This document shows positions 24,814 to 33,772 of a stretch of DNA of 64,000 nt, in pieces (within the stretch, counting starts at the first letter, position 1; each line of letters starts with the position of its first letter). Position numbers and translations under genes: made by a program. Source of the stretch: JAJDTT01 sp022827025 (GTDB lineage: Bacteria > Acidobacteriota > UBA6911 > RPQK01 > JAJDTT01); contig OZ241897.1 in the NCBI GenBank assembly GCA_965203535.1, positions 4,588,001 to 4,652,000 on the forward strand. The letters run 5' to 3'. The notes below the pieces were generated by a model. It was not told where the DNA came from and searched no databases. It was given only the letters and a program-made list of their open reading frames with translations.

Positions 24814-27534
24814 CTAGCGGAAGGCGTAGCGGATGCGTACGCCGATCCGACGTGGGGAGAGCACGTTGGCGAAGTAGCGCCGCGACAGGAAGCCCTCGTC
24901 GGTGATGCCGATGACTGCGGGTGTCTGGCGCACGCCGGTGATGGCGTACTCGTCGAGCAGGTTGTTGGCATAGAACGTCAGCGTCCAGTCGTTCTTCGAG
25001 ATCGACGCCGACAGGTTGTGGAGATCGTAGGCCGGCAGTGTCTCGCCGCCGGCCCGCAACCCGATGCGCGTGAGCACGTCGCCGGTATACGTGTAGCTGT
25101 ACAGCAGCTCGACCAGGCTGCCCCCGAGCAGCCGGTTGTAGGAGGCCAGCAGGCTGCCCTGGTGGCGCGGCGCGCCCGACAGGCGGTCTCCCTTGAGCGC
25201 GTCAACGTCCCCTTCGAGCAGCCCGGGCGAGTCCTTGCTCAGCACCGCGTGCGCGTATGACCAGGACCCGCGGAGGCGGAACGCCGGCGCCGGGCTGGCG
25301 GCCGCCGTGAGCTCGACGCCGCAGCTCACCGCTCCGCCGCCGTTCACCGTGATCGGCTGCGCGCTGAAGGGTGTCTGACCCGCCACCTGAATATCCTTCC
25401 AGTCGACGTGAAACAGGGTGCCGCCGGCGCTGAACCGGCCGTCGCGATCCGAGCGGCGCAGCCCCACTTCGTAGTTGGTCGTCGTGTCCGGCCGGATCAG
25501 CGCCTGGTCCTCGTAGATGCAACCGGACTGCGGCGGATCATTTCCGGGATCCGAGTCGGTCAGCAGGCTGATTTCCTCGTCGGTGCAGATCCGGAAATTG
25601 TTGCCTCCTCCGATGCGGTATCCCTCGGAACGGGTGAAGTAGGCGTGGGTCAGGTCATCGAACTCGTAACTGACGCTGGCCTTGAGCAATGTGCCCCGGT
25701 CTTCGGCATCAAAGGCGGTGAACGGCGAGTTGTACGTGGGCGTGTAGGGGAACTCGGTCGCGTTGCCGGTGTCGATGTGGTAACCGAACCAGCGGCCGCC
25801 GGCGGTCACGCGCCAACGTTCGCCCAGGTCGCGCGAGATCTCCCCGAACAGCGCCCGCTCCTCCACGACCTGACTCCCGATGCTGTAGTACTCGACCGGA
25901 TCGGACACCGGTTTGCCCCCCAGGATGGGCGTGACGCCGGAGAATTCCGTCAGGCCGGGAGCGAATTCGAAGCTCGTGCCGCTGTTGTCGTAGTGGTTGA
26001 AGAAGACGCCTCCGACCCAGCGCCACGGGCCTTCTCCGGTCGAGACCACGCGGGTCTCCCAATTGAAACGATCCTCCCGGGAATCCTCGCGGGTATAGGC
26101 GGAAAAGGAGCGCATCTGCGCCGTCAGGTCGGTGGCCGAGACGCTCGGATCGATGGCCCGGGCCCGCGTCAGCGCCGGAAAATCGCCCGGCAGCAGCCCG
26201 ACGATGCCGAACGCCTGGATCAGCAGGTCGGTCTGGTCTCGCTGACCTTGCTGGGAGTAGCGGGAATAGCCAAGGGCGGTGGTCAGCTCCACCGGGCCCG
26301 GCGCCCAACTCAGCTCCAGGCTCCCCAACCGGTTCTTGCGGTCGTTCGGCTCCAGGTAGCGGTGCGCCGCGACGTAACGGCCGGTGTCGAACGACCGGTC
26401 ATGGTTGATCTGCCGTGCGCCGGCGTGCTGATCCTGCAGGTGCCAGGCGAACAATGCCGACAGTTCCGGAGTGATTTCCCAGAGCAGCGAGAGCCGCGCC
26501 GAGTAGGTCTCCTCGGTGTTGGCGTCGGGCTCGCTCCGCAGGTTGGCCGCCACCGCGGCGGGGTCGGTCAGGTCCGGCTCCGGCTCGGAGACGCCGGGCG
26601 TGCGCAGCAGGTAGTCGTAGTCGATGAATCCGGGGTTGGCGTAACGGTCGACGGAGCCGCGCAGCGCCAGCTTCCGAGTCACGAGCGGCAGGTTGAAGGT
26701 GAAACCGGCATCCGTGCCCGGTGCGCTACTGTGCGCCAGCGCGAACCCGTCGCCGCGCAGCTCAAATGTGCGCCGCTTGGTGTCGGGCCGGCGAGGCAGG
26801 TAGCGAACGGCGCCTGCCAGCGTGCCGGCGCCGTACAACGTCCCCTGTGGCCCGAGCAGGACCTCCACCCGCTCGATATCGTGGAGCCGGAGGTCGACCG
26901 CCAGCGGGATGTCGCCGAGGTAGGTCGCGACGCCGTTGTTGTAATTGTTGCCGGCCTGCTCGGAGGCGTTCAGCGCGTCCGTGTGCAGGCCGCGCGCGAT
27001 GATGACGTTGCTGCCGCGCGCGCCCTGGTCGACCACGGTCAGGCCGGGCATCCAGCGTGACAGCTCCGTCAGATTGCCGATCGCCCGCCGCTCGATGTCC
27101 GCGCCGGTCGCCACCGAGATGCTCAGCGGAACCCGATGCATCGGCTCCTCGATGCGGGTCGCCGTTACGACCAGCGCATCGTCAAAGGCCGCAAGCTCCA
27201 GCGTGATGACCGGCAGCTCCACCGGGTCGGTTCCGACGGCAACGCCGTCCACCGACTCGGAATCGAAGCCGCCGAGGAATACGGTGACCGTGTAGGCGCC
27301 GGGGGAGAGGCCCGTGAACGTGAACCGGCCGCTATCGTCCGTCTGCGCCTCGCGCCGCCCGTCGGATGCGCCGGTCAGCGTGACGTCCGCCCCGGGCAGC
27401 ACCCCGCCGGTCGCATCGGCGACCACGCCCGCGATCTCTCCGGACTGCGCCGCGGCCGGTGACGCCGCCCCGGCCATCGTGAACAGAAGCCCACCGGCCG
27501 CCAGCCACCGGGAAACGTTCATCAGGTCCCTCAT
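24814..27534 (-). CDS. TonB-dependent outer-membrane receptor
   Basis: About 906 residues from the ATG at 27534 (ATG 27522 is also possible). A signal (LLFTMAGAASPAAAQS) is followed by a carboxypeptidase-regulatory-like domain (GVVADATGGVLPGADVTLTG), a plug (ERVEVLLGPQGTLYGAGTLA, the typical plug motif) and a long barrel ending in RRIGVRIRYAF. The LGPQGTLYG motif is common to receptors for iron chelates and other large nutrients; substrate unknown. It sits between family A repeats. Confidence 0.9.
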   Translation of the reverse strand: MRDLMNVSRWLAAGGLLFTMAGAASPAAAQSGEIAGVVADATGGVLPGADVTLTGASDGRREAQTDDSGRFTFTGLSPGAYTVTVFLGGFDSESVDGVAVGTDPVELPVITLELAAFDDALVVTATRIEEPMHRVPLSISVATGADIERRAIGNLTELSRWMPGLTVVDQGARGSNVIIARGLHTDALNASEQAGNNYNNGVATYLGDIPLAVDLRLHDIERVEVLLGPQGTLYGAGTLAGAVRYLPRRPDTKRRTFELRGDGFALAHSSAPGTDAGFTFNLPLVTRKLALRGSVDRYANPGFIDYDYLLRTPGVSEPEPDLTDPAAVAANLRSEPDANTEETYSARLSLLWEITPELSALFAWHLQDQHAGARQINHDRSFDTGRYVAAHRYLEPNDRKNRLGSLELSWAPGPVELTTALGYSRYSQQGQRDQTDLLIQAFGIVGLLPGDFPALTRARAIDPSVSATDLTAQMRSFSAYTREDSREDRFNWETRVVSTGEGPWRWVGGVFFNHYDNSGTSFEFAPGLTEFSGVTPILGGKPVSDPVEYYSIGSQVVEERALFGEISRDLGERWRVTAGGRWFGYHIDTGNATEFPYTPTYNSPFTAFDAEDRGTLLKASVSYEFDDLTHAYFTRSEGYRIGGGNNFRICTDEEISLLTDSDPGNDPPQSGCIYEDQALIRPDTTTNYEVGLRRSDRDGRFSAGGTLFHVDWKDIQVAGQTPFSAQPITVNGGGAVSCGVELTAAASPAPAFRLRGSWSYAHAVLSKDSPGLLEGDVDALKGDRLSGAPRHQGSLLASYNRLLGGSLVELLYSYTYTGDVLTRIGLRAGGETLPAYDLHNLSASISKNDWTLTFYANNLLDEYAITGVRQTPAVIGITDEGFLSRRYFANVLSPRRIGVRIRYAFR

Positions 27535-27708
27535 ATAGGGATCAGCAATCAGATCCGCAACAGTTGCGGCTCCAAGGATCGCCTCAATGTTACCCCCCCC
27601 GGGTCTACGATGACGGCGCCTGGGACTCGCCCTCCTGCCTCCGGTCGGCAGCACGCACTCCGCACTCGAGCGAGAACGTGACTGTCCCCTTCTCTCCGCT
27701 TGCGCCCC

Positions 27709-27845
27709 AGGAGGGGGGACATTCTTGTCCCCCTCTTCGCCGCGGTTGCTTTCGCCGGGCCTCGGTGGGGCCGGAGTTGGGCGAATAGGAGGGGGGACTT
27801 TTAGTCCCCCTGTGGGAGTGGGGGTAGGAAAACCCCCACTCCTTC
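27709..27845 (+). repeat. Family A repeat, 3' part lost
   Basis: Runs from GGAGGGGGGACATTCTTGTC to the GTGGGGGTAGGAAAACCCCC hairpin and stops near CTCCTTCG, so the GGTGGGGGAGCTCC end is missing. The middle hairpin is GGGGGGACTTTTAGTCCCCC with a one-base change. Confidence 0.85.
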
Positions 27846-28003
27846 GAAAACGTGACGTACCGCATCCGTTTCCATCGGCTGGCGGCGCGTATCCCGCAGA
27901 GGCACGATGAGAAGTGAAGAGTGAGGAAAGCTCCGCGAATCCTCACGACCCTTGACCAGCTCCGGAAAGACGCCCACTGCGGGTTGCCGTCGCCGCGGAA
28001 GAA

Positions 28004-29521
28004 TCAGCCAGGAGCGGCCGGACCGTCCGGATGAGCGCCTGAACCCGCGCCGCCCTTTTCCCGGCTGGCGGCATAGCCCACCACCAGCACCAGGACATGC
28101 CCGATCATCCCGATGGTCATGGGCATCCAGGGAAAGTTGTAGGGACCAAGATCCAGCAACGGGCTCTGGCTGTTGGGCATCTCCACCCGGGTCAGGGCGG
28201 CCCAGAGGGTGAACAGCACGCACGCGGTGAGGCCGGTGTAGGCCCCCTTGGACGTGGCCTTGGGGAAGAGCCATCCCAGGGCGAAGAGGCCCAGTTTTCC
28301 TCCCGAGACGACGAGGGCCAGTCCGAGCGAGTATTTCACCAGGGACTCGATTCCGATCCACTGCTGCGCCAGGAAAATGGACAGCAGTCCGCCGACCACC
28401 ACCCCGGCGCGGCCCACCATGAGTTGGCGGCGCTGGACGGCTCCCGGGCGGTACCGGCGGTAGAAGTTCTGCAGCACCACCGCCGCGATGCTGTTGAGGT
28501 CCGAGTCCATGCTGGACATGGCCGCCGCCAGCAGTCCTGCCAGGAGCAGTCCCAGGAGCCCCGGCGGCAACTCGGTCATGATGAAGTGGGGAATGATGTT
28601 GTCCTTGACCTCTCCCACCTCCGGGGGAAGCGCCGACGGGTCGGCCTGGTAGAAGGCCCAGAGCAGGGCCCCCAGCAGCATGAACAGGAGCCAGATGGGG
28701 ATGCAGGAGAGGATTCCCGTCATGGCGCTGCGGCGGGCCTCCCGGTCGCTTCGGGCCAGGAGGTACCTCTGCACCATGTTCTGGTCGGTTCCGAAAGCCT
28801 GCAGGAAGTGGAAGATTCCTCCCACGAACAGGAGCCAGAAATTGTCCTCGATCAGGCTGGGTTCCCAGTTTCCCAGGCTGAACTTGCCCCCCTCCCAGGC
28901 GGTGGTGAGAAGCTGGCCGGAGTCCCCCCGGCCCAGGATCAGGGCGCAGCAGAGCACGCCTCCGCCCACCAGCAGGATCCCCTGCAGGAAATCGGTCCAG
29001 ACCACGCCCTGGATCCCTCCCGCCAGGGTGTAGGCCACGGTCAGGAGGCCCACGGCGAGGATCACCCACCACACGTCCCACCCGGTGACGAAGGCCAGGG
29101 CCAGCCCCAGGAAGTAGACGGTCAGGCTCATGTCCAGGACCCGGCTCAGGATGAAGGAGACCGAGGCATAGGCCTGGGCGGGATAGCCGAATCGAGTTCC
29201 CAGGTACTCGTACGGGCTCATTCGCAGCGTGCGGCGGTAGAAGACCACGAACCGCCCCACGGTCAGCAGTACCACCACCGGCAGGCCCAGGTGGTAGGCG
29301 AAAGGCCACATGTCGCTGAAGAAGACGTTTCCGGGATGGCCCACGAAGGTGGCGCTGCTCACCACCGTCCCCATGAGGGAGAAGCCCACGACCCACCCGG
29401 GGAGATTTCGCCCGGCCAGGAAGTAGTCCTCCGCGGATTTCTGGCGCCGGGAGAAGTGGAAGGCCAAGCCGCCGATAAACGCCAGATAGACGACCAGGAC
29501 CGTGATGTCGAGTGGGGTCAT
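28004..29521 (-). CDS. Sodium:solute symporter (SSS family)
   Basis: A 505-residue integral membrane protein. LDITVLVVYLAFIGGLAFHF, YFLAGRNLPGWVVGFSLMGT and the YTLAGGIQGVVWTDFLQG segment are typical of the SSS family, which couples Na+ influx to uptake of sugars, amino acids or related solutes. GTDQNMVQRYL and LAAAMSSMDSDLNSIAAVV are further hallmarks. No substrate can be read from the sequence. It lies among sugar-acid, polyol and peptide catabolic genes, which suggests uptake of one of these. Confidence 0.9.
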   Translation of the reverse strand: MTPLDITVLVVYLAFIGGLAFHFSRRQKSAEDYFLAGRNLPGWVVGFSLMGTVVSSATFVGHPGNVFFSDMWPFAYHLGLPVVVLLTVGRFVVFYRRTLRMSPYEYLGTRFGYPAQAYASVSFILSRVLDMSLTVYFLGLALAFVTGWDVWWVILAVGLLTVAYTLAGGIQGVVWTDFLQGILLVGGGVLCCALILGRGDSGQLLTTAWEGGKFSLGNWEPSLIEDNFWLLFVGGIFHFLQAFGTDQNMVQRYLLARSDREARRSAMTGILSCIPIWLLFMLLGALLWAFYQADPSALPPEVGEVKDNIIPHFIMTELPPGLLGLLLAGLLAAAMSSMDSDLNSIAAVVLQNFYRRYRPGAVQRRQLMVGRAGVVVGGLLSIFLAQQWIGIESLVKYSLGLALVVSGGKLGLFALGWLFPKATSKGAYTGLTACVLFTLWAALTRVEMPNSQSPLLDLGPYNFPWMPMTIGMIGHVLVLVVGYAASREKGGAGSGAHPDGPAAPG

Positions 29522-29536
29522 GATGGTGAGGTTGGT

Positions 29537-29676
29537 TTAAACGACAATGGTAGCGGTAGGAAGTTTCCTCCGGTCGACGTACCTGGTCAAATTGGCCGTG
29601 AACACCCTCACTGGTAAGGAATCGTAGGGAGTGACGGAGCTGACCATGACGTTCGTGCCGAAGACGAAGCGAATCA
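29537..29676 (-). pseudogene. PIN-domain toxin, truncated and mutated
   Basis: Directly after the antitoxin stop, the minus strand encodes IRFVFGTNVMVSSVTPYDSL, which matches the start of PIN toxins (IRFVFDTNVLVSA...). The first catalytic Asp is Gly, the start codon would be CTG, and a stop appears after about 46 codons. The gene is decayed. Confidence 0.6.
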
Positions 29677-29898
29677 GTCTCCGTCCAGAATGGATTGCAG
29701 AATCTCCCGAGTCAGACCCCGTTGTTGCGCGTTGCGACTGACATCCGACATGATTTCCGTAAGTGACTTTCCGGACTCCGTTACATCTCGCAAACGCAAA
29801 TTGATGAGCAGGTCCAGTTTGCGACGATCTTCGACCGAGGCAGAACGGTAGATTGTGGCGATATCGGAGTCGACGGATACCGTTATCTGCTCTCTCAT
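29674..29898 (-). CDS. Antitoxin-like protein preceding the PIN toxin remnant
   Basis: A 74-residue protein from the ATG at 29898. The sequence REQITVSVDSDIATIYRSAS followed by EDRRKLDLLINLRL and a helical C-terminus fits small antitoxins next to PIN toxins. Its stop adjoins the start of the toxin remnant. It may persist as an orphan or be decaying. The frame also continues upstream as far as 30027. Confidence 0.5.
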   Translation of the reverse strand: MREQITVSVDSDIATIYRSASVEDRRKLDLLINLRLRDVTESGKSLTEIMSDVSRNAQQRGLTREILQSILDGD

Positions 29899-30084
29899 TG
29901 CCGTCCTGTTCCCGTAAACGTCGGCGGCGACAACGATAACATGACCGTCAGGAGCGGCGGCTTTCCAGCCGCCGAATGGGAAGCGGCGATATTCCTGTCG
30001 CCGTTCCGCGATGTAACAACCAGCCAAAGGAGGATCGGGTGCCTGAAAAATAGCCTTTCTCAGTGGGCGCCTATAAGACGCCCC

Positions 30085-30295
30085 TTCTTAGTAACTTCAA
30101 TTCCCGATGACCGTAGGGGCACCCCTTGTGGGTGCCCTCCGGGGTCGCATCGTTCCCCGGCCGAGCCGTCGCGCCACCCCCCGGCCCAGTAGGGACCGAG
30201 TCGTTGGACAGCGGCAACGCGGTGGGCGCCGCTGATGGACCATCCCCGCCCAGTTTCTGGCCGGATCATGCCGGAGGCCCGGCGGTGGGGGACTT
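30085..30295 (+). repeat. Family C repeat
   Basis: Starts near AACTTCAATTCCCGATGACC, includes the hairpin GGGGCACCCCTTGTGGGTGCCC, and reaches ATGCCGGAGGCCCGGCGG. A second copy is at 61645-61900. In both places a family A copy follows immediately. Confidence 0.75.
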
Positions 30296-30500
30296 CTGAG
30301 AAAACATGGGCACCCCCGGAGGGGGGACATTCTTGCCCCCCTCTTCGCCGCGGTTGCCTTCGCTGGGCCCCGGCGGAGCCGGAGTTGCGCGAATAGGAGG
30401 GGGGACTTTCAGTCCCCCCGTGAGAGTGGGGGTAGGAAAACCCCCACTCCTTCTTTTTCTCGCAGGATTTCGCCGGACCGGGTCCGGTGGGGGAGCTCCT
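30296..30500 (+). repeat. Family A repeat abutting a stop codon
   Basis: From TGAGAAAACATGGGCACCCC to GGTGGGGGAGCTCCTA. It ends two bases from the stop of the metallophosphoesterase gene. Confidence 0.88.
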
Positions 30501-30501
30501 A

Positions 30502-31350
30502 TCAGGTGCTCTGGGCGACCAGCGTGACCTCGGTGACCTCCGGGGGGCAGTTCAGTCGCAGGGGGGCCGTCACTCCGATTCCGACGTTGGTGTAGAGCCA
30601 CCCCTGGCCGACACGGTACAGGCCCTGGTCGTACTTGCGCCCGTAGGGGGGCAGGAAGGGCGAGCCGATGAAGGGGAAACGGACCTGCCCGCCGTGGCTG
30701 TGGCCCGAGAGCTGGAGCAGGACCCGTCCGTCGGCCAGGAAGTCGTCGGCGAAGTCCGGTTCGTGCATCAGGAGGAGAGTCGGGTCCTCGCCGTTTCGAT
30801 TCGCCAGCGCCTTCTCAAAGTCATGGCGCCGGACCCAGCCGTCATCCACGCCGGCCAAGTACAACGGTTGGCGGCCGACCGACAGGGTCAGTCCCTCGTT
30901 CATGAAGACGTGAATGCCGGAGCGGGTCAGCCCGTCGATCACCGCGTCCGCGTTCTTCCAGTGGTCGTGGTTGCCCAGCACGGCGAAGACGCCGTACTTG
31001 GCGTCCAGGCGGCCCAGAGCCGGGGCCAGCTCGTAGATGGATTCGGCGGTGGAGAGTACGTAGTCTCCACCCAGCAGGGCCAGGTCGGGCCGGCACCCGT
31101 TGGCCATCTCCACGGCGGCGTCGATGAGTTCGATCTGCGTGTGAGGGTAGAGATGGAAGTCGCTGAGGAGGACGATCCGCAGGCCGTCCAATGAACTTGG
31201 CAGTCCGGGGAGGGGAACTTGGACCCGCTCGAGGCGCAGCCGCTGCACCTCGACCCTCGTCGCGTACAGCCAGGTGCCGCTCAGTCCGACGAAGCCGGCT
31301 CCCAGGCCGACTCCCAGGGACTTCAGGACTTTTCTGCGGGTGAGTTTCAT
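30502..31350 (-). CDS. YkuE-like metallophosphoesterase, Tat-exported
   Basis: A 282-residue protein from the ATG at 31350, whose N-terminus (LTRRKVLKSLGVGLGAGFVG) has the twin Arg and hydrophobic stretch of a Tat signal. Metal-binding blocks are all present: LLSDFHLYPH, LLGGDYVLST, VLGNHDHW and SGHSHGGQVRFPFIG. YkuE-type enzymes are exported phosphodiesterases that act on nucleotides or lipids; the physiological substrate is unknown. The 3' end is set by the adjacent family A repeat. Confidence 0.88.
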   Translation of the reverse strand: MKLTRRKVLKSLGVGLGAGFVGLSGTWLYATRVEVQRLRLERVQVPLPGLPSSLDGLRIVLLSDFHLYPHTQIELIDAAVEMANGCRPDLALLGGDYVLSTAESIYELAPALGRLDAKYGVFAVLGNHDHWKNADAVIDGLTRSGIHVFMNEGLTLSVGRQPLYLAGVDDGWVRRHDFEKALANRNGEDPTLLLMHEPDFADDFLADGRVLLQLSGHSHGGQVRFPFIGSPFLPPYGRKYDQGLYRVGQGWLYTNVGIGVTAPLRLNCPPEVTEVTLVAQST

Positions 31351-31391
31351 GGGAGCGGCCCAATCATAGCACCCGTCAGTAGCGGCGGCGT

Positions 31392-31606
31392 GGAGCGGCG
31401 TCATCCTTGGCACCGTCTTACGACCTCGCATTCAAGTAAAATCGAGCGGCCGCATCGTCTCTCCTCGCCTGTGTCCGTCCTCACCCTCAGTGCGAATACG
31501 AGCGAAGGGACCGACCTCCCTTCGAAGAGAAGAACCAAGACGTCCGGCCGCCGAGCTTCGAGTCCACTCGACGCTCGAAAGAGGGCGCCAAGAATGACGC
31601 CCCTCC
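31392..31606. repeat. Family B repeat, complete copy
   Basis: A 215-base element with inverted ends GGAGCGGCGTCATCCTTGGC and GGCGCCAAGAATGACGCCCC. Internal strings ACGACCTCGCATTCAAGTAA and CGAGCTTCGAGTCCACTCGA match the other B copies. Confidence 0.85.
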
Positions 31607-31720
31607 AAAGGAGCGGCGACTTTCCAGTCGCCGAGGAGCGGCGGTTTCTAGCCGCCAATGGAAAGGCGGTTTCCAACCGCCAATTAGGGGGTAGGGGGGA
31701 CGGTAGTCCCCACTGTACGC
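31607..31720. repeat. Cluster of four short hairpins
   Basis: GCGGCGACTTTCCAGTCGCCG, GGCGGTTTCTAGCCGCC, GGCGGTTTCCAACCGCC and GGGGGACGGTAGTCCCC follow each other with short spacers. Arms differ from one hairpin to the next, while each arm still matches its partner. Confidence 0.7.
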
Positions 31721-31817
31721 TTTCCGGTCGGCGAATCGTATGGCGACAAAGAAGAAGACGGGGCGACTAGAAATCCGTTGCTCGGTCCAACTGGGTTACA
31801 GAATAGATCGTTTATTT

Positions 31818-32933
31818 TCAACAACTTATCCTAATTTCCCCCTCTAATTGCTCCCTCTTGTTTCCGGCCCGTTGCCTGTTTGTTGCCTGTCGCGTTTGTG
31901 AGTCTTCGATAGCCTCTGCCTCTCGAATGCTTGCGAGCGCATGCGAACTGACGTACCCCGCGTAGCGCATCGTCGTGCTGATCGCCGAGTGGCCCATCAG
32001 CTTCTGCACCGTCCTCACGTCCACACCCTGCATCAGCCAATGGCTGCACCGGAAGCGTCTCAGGTCGTGAAATCCGACCTTCAACCCCACCTTCTCGGCT
32101 GCGCAACGTAGAGACTTGTCGGGATTCACCCATCTCGTCCCGGTCCGGCTGTTGACGAAGACGTATGGGGTGTTCAGGTAGCGAACCAGCCCGACCAGAT
32201 ATCCGGTGGCGTACTTCGACAGCGGTATCTCCCTCGTCTCGTCGTTCTTGGTGAGTTCCACCCAGAGCAACCGCCGGGATAGGTCCACCCGTTTCCAGGT
32301 GAGCGACAAGGCTTCTCCCTTGCGGATCCCCGTCTCGCCGATCACCGCGATCATGGCTTGCAGGTAAGGGTTGTCCACCGCCTCGACCAGGTCGCGGAAC
32401 TGCCGGACCGTCAAAGGCCGGAAGACCTTCTTCGGCTCCTTCAGTTTGGGGAACCGAACCAGCGGGTGCGTCTCGATCTCCCCACACTCCAGCGCGTAGG
32501 AAAACAGCTTGCTGATGGCGGCGATGGCGCGGTTCACCGTGGCCGGTTTGACCTGCTTCTTCCTCTGGGCGACGTAGCGGTGCAGGTCCTTGCGTTGGAA
32601 CTCCTTCAGGGGAATCTTCCCCAGCGTGGCGTTGAGGCTCTTGAACGACCCCTCGTAGCTCCGCCAGGAGCGCATGCGGGGTTTGCAGTACTCCTCGAGA
32701 AAACGCTGGTAGAAGCTGTGCACCGTCCAGATGGTGCGTTTCCCCCCGGCGAGCTCCTGCTTGAGCTGCTTCCAGGTGCCGTCCAGGATGCTCGACTCGA
32801 TTCGTGTTTGAAGCGCCTGTGCGCTCCGGTAATTGGGGGCGTACATTCGAAGCCGACCGGATCCGTGCGGCCAGTACTTGCTGACGACGTATCGCCGTCT
32901 CCCCCGGCGATCCTTCACCTTGTAGATGCCCAT
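31818..32933 (-). CDS. Tyrosine recombinase / phage integrase-family protein
   Basis: A 371-residue protein from the ATG at 32933, with GGAGA close upstream. The N-terminal SAM-like core-binding part (RSYEGSFKSLNATLGKIPLK) precedes the catalytic domain: GETGIRKGEALSLTWKRVDL (Arg), LTKNDETREIPL (Lys), VGFHDLRRFRCSHWL (HxxR), LMGHSAISTTMRYAGY (His and Tyr nucleophile). All five residues are present, so it should be active. It probably belongs to a decayed mobile element. No attachment site in a tRNA was found. Confidence 0.88.
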   Translation of the reverse strand: MGIYKVKDRRGRRRYVVSKYWPHGSGRLRMYAPNYRSAQALQTRIESSILDGTWKQLKQELAGGKRTIWTVHSFYQRFLEEYCKPRMRSWRSYEGSFKSLNATLGKIPLKEFQRKDLHRYVAQRKKQVKPATVNRAIAAISKLFSYALECGEIETHPLVRFPKLKEPKKVFRPLTVRQFRDLVEAVDNPYLQAMIAVIGETGIRKGEALSLTWKRVDLSRRLLWVELTKNDETREIPLSKYATGYLVGLVRYLNTPYVFVNSRTGTRWVNPDKSLRCAAEKVGLKVGFHDLRRFRCSHWLMQGVDVRTVQKLMGHSAISTTMRYAGYVSSHALASIREAEAIEDSQTRQATNRQRAGNKREQLEGEIRISC

Positions 32934-32997
32934 GCATCTCCTCCTTTCTGGATCCGGGTTCTTCGCCGTGGAGCGGATCGTACCATGGCTCCAGAGA

Positions 32998-33640
32998 AGG
33001 GACCGGTGGGACCTGTCCCCCCAGACCCCCCTGTGGCGCCAGAACCCGCGCCGGATCACCCTTCCGGCGCTGAACCGGGCGCTTTTGTTTGTCGCGTCCC
33101 ATAAGAATGGGTCCCTCGCGCAGGATTCCCGCCGCGCCTCCCGTCGGCTTCCCGGTCGGCGCGAATCTGTCCCTCGGCCGAGAGGTCGCGTGAAACCGCC
33201 TCAGGCGGGAATTCTCGTGAGATCGTGAAAAAACAAGCCCGCCAGTTGGCCTGTATGGGGCTGAAACGGGTTTGCGAAGGGTCAGGGATGGGGTTGTGGC
33301 CGTCGTCGCAAGCGACCCCCGGTTCTGGCGATCCAGGGGCGAGAGCAAATGGCACGGGTTGGGGTTGGGGCTGGGGAGATCGGTGGCAAAGCTGAACTGG
33401 AGGCAAAACGAAGCACCCTGTGGGAAATCTTTGATTTTCCATAGGGGGGTGAGGTCGTCCAGACGAAGCTCGGTCCCTCTTTGGAGAGATCTTTGGTTGG
33501 TATGTGTCTCTTCGCATCCGGGGGGTTCGGGGGGGCTGGCCCCTCCGCTACGAGCGTCAGGTTCACTGGCGGCAATGTGAGCCGCCAGGGGTTCAGGCGC
33601 CCCAGGGGGGTCTGGGGGGACAGGTCCACCCGGTCCTCGT
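32998..33640. repeat. Inverted repeat flanking a degenerate segment
   Basis: Sequence around 33010-33046 (ACCTGTCCCCCCAGACCCCC, then TGTGGCGCC) recurs in inverse orientation near 33590-33630 (GGCGCCCCAGGGGGGTCTGG). The approximately 550 bases between contain no convincing gene. It could be the ends of a dead element next to the integrase. Confidence 0.6.
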
Positions 33641-33673
33641 TCTTCGTCTTGGCCTTCCCGCCAGGGATAATTT

Positions 33674-33772
33674 GGACGGGAGCGACCCCCCCAGGGGGCG
33701 TTGCGCAAATGTGAATGGCGCAACGCCCCCGCGCCCGCTACGGGCAGCAAAAGGGGGGGGTCGCTCCCGTCC
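33674..33772. repeat. Large nested palindrome, 99 bp
   Basis: The outer arms GGACGGGAGCGACCCCCCC and GGGGGGGTCGCTCCCGTCC are perfect 19-base complements, and an inner pair GGGGGCGTTGCGC / GCGCAACGCCCCC forms a second stem around AAATGTGAATG. Confidence 0.85.

Noticed and set aside
27801..29396. Long minus-strand ORF overlapping the symporter
   Set aside because: Different frame of the symporter gene; proline- and arginine-rich shadow without membrane segments.
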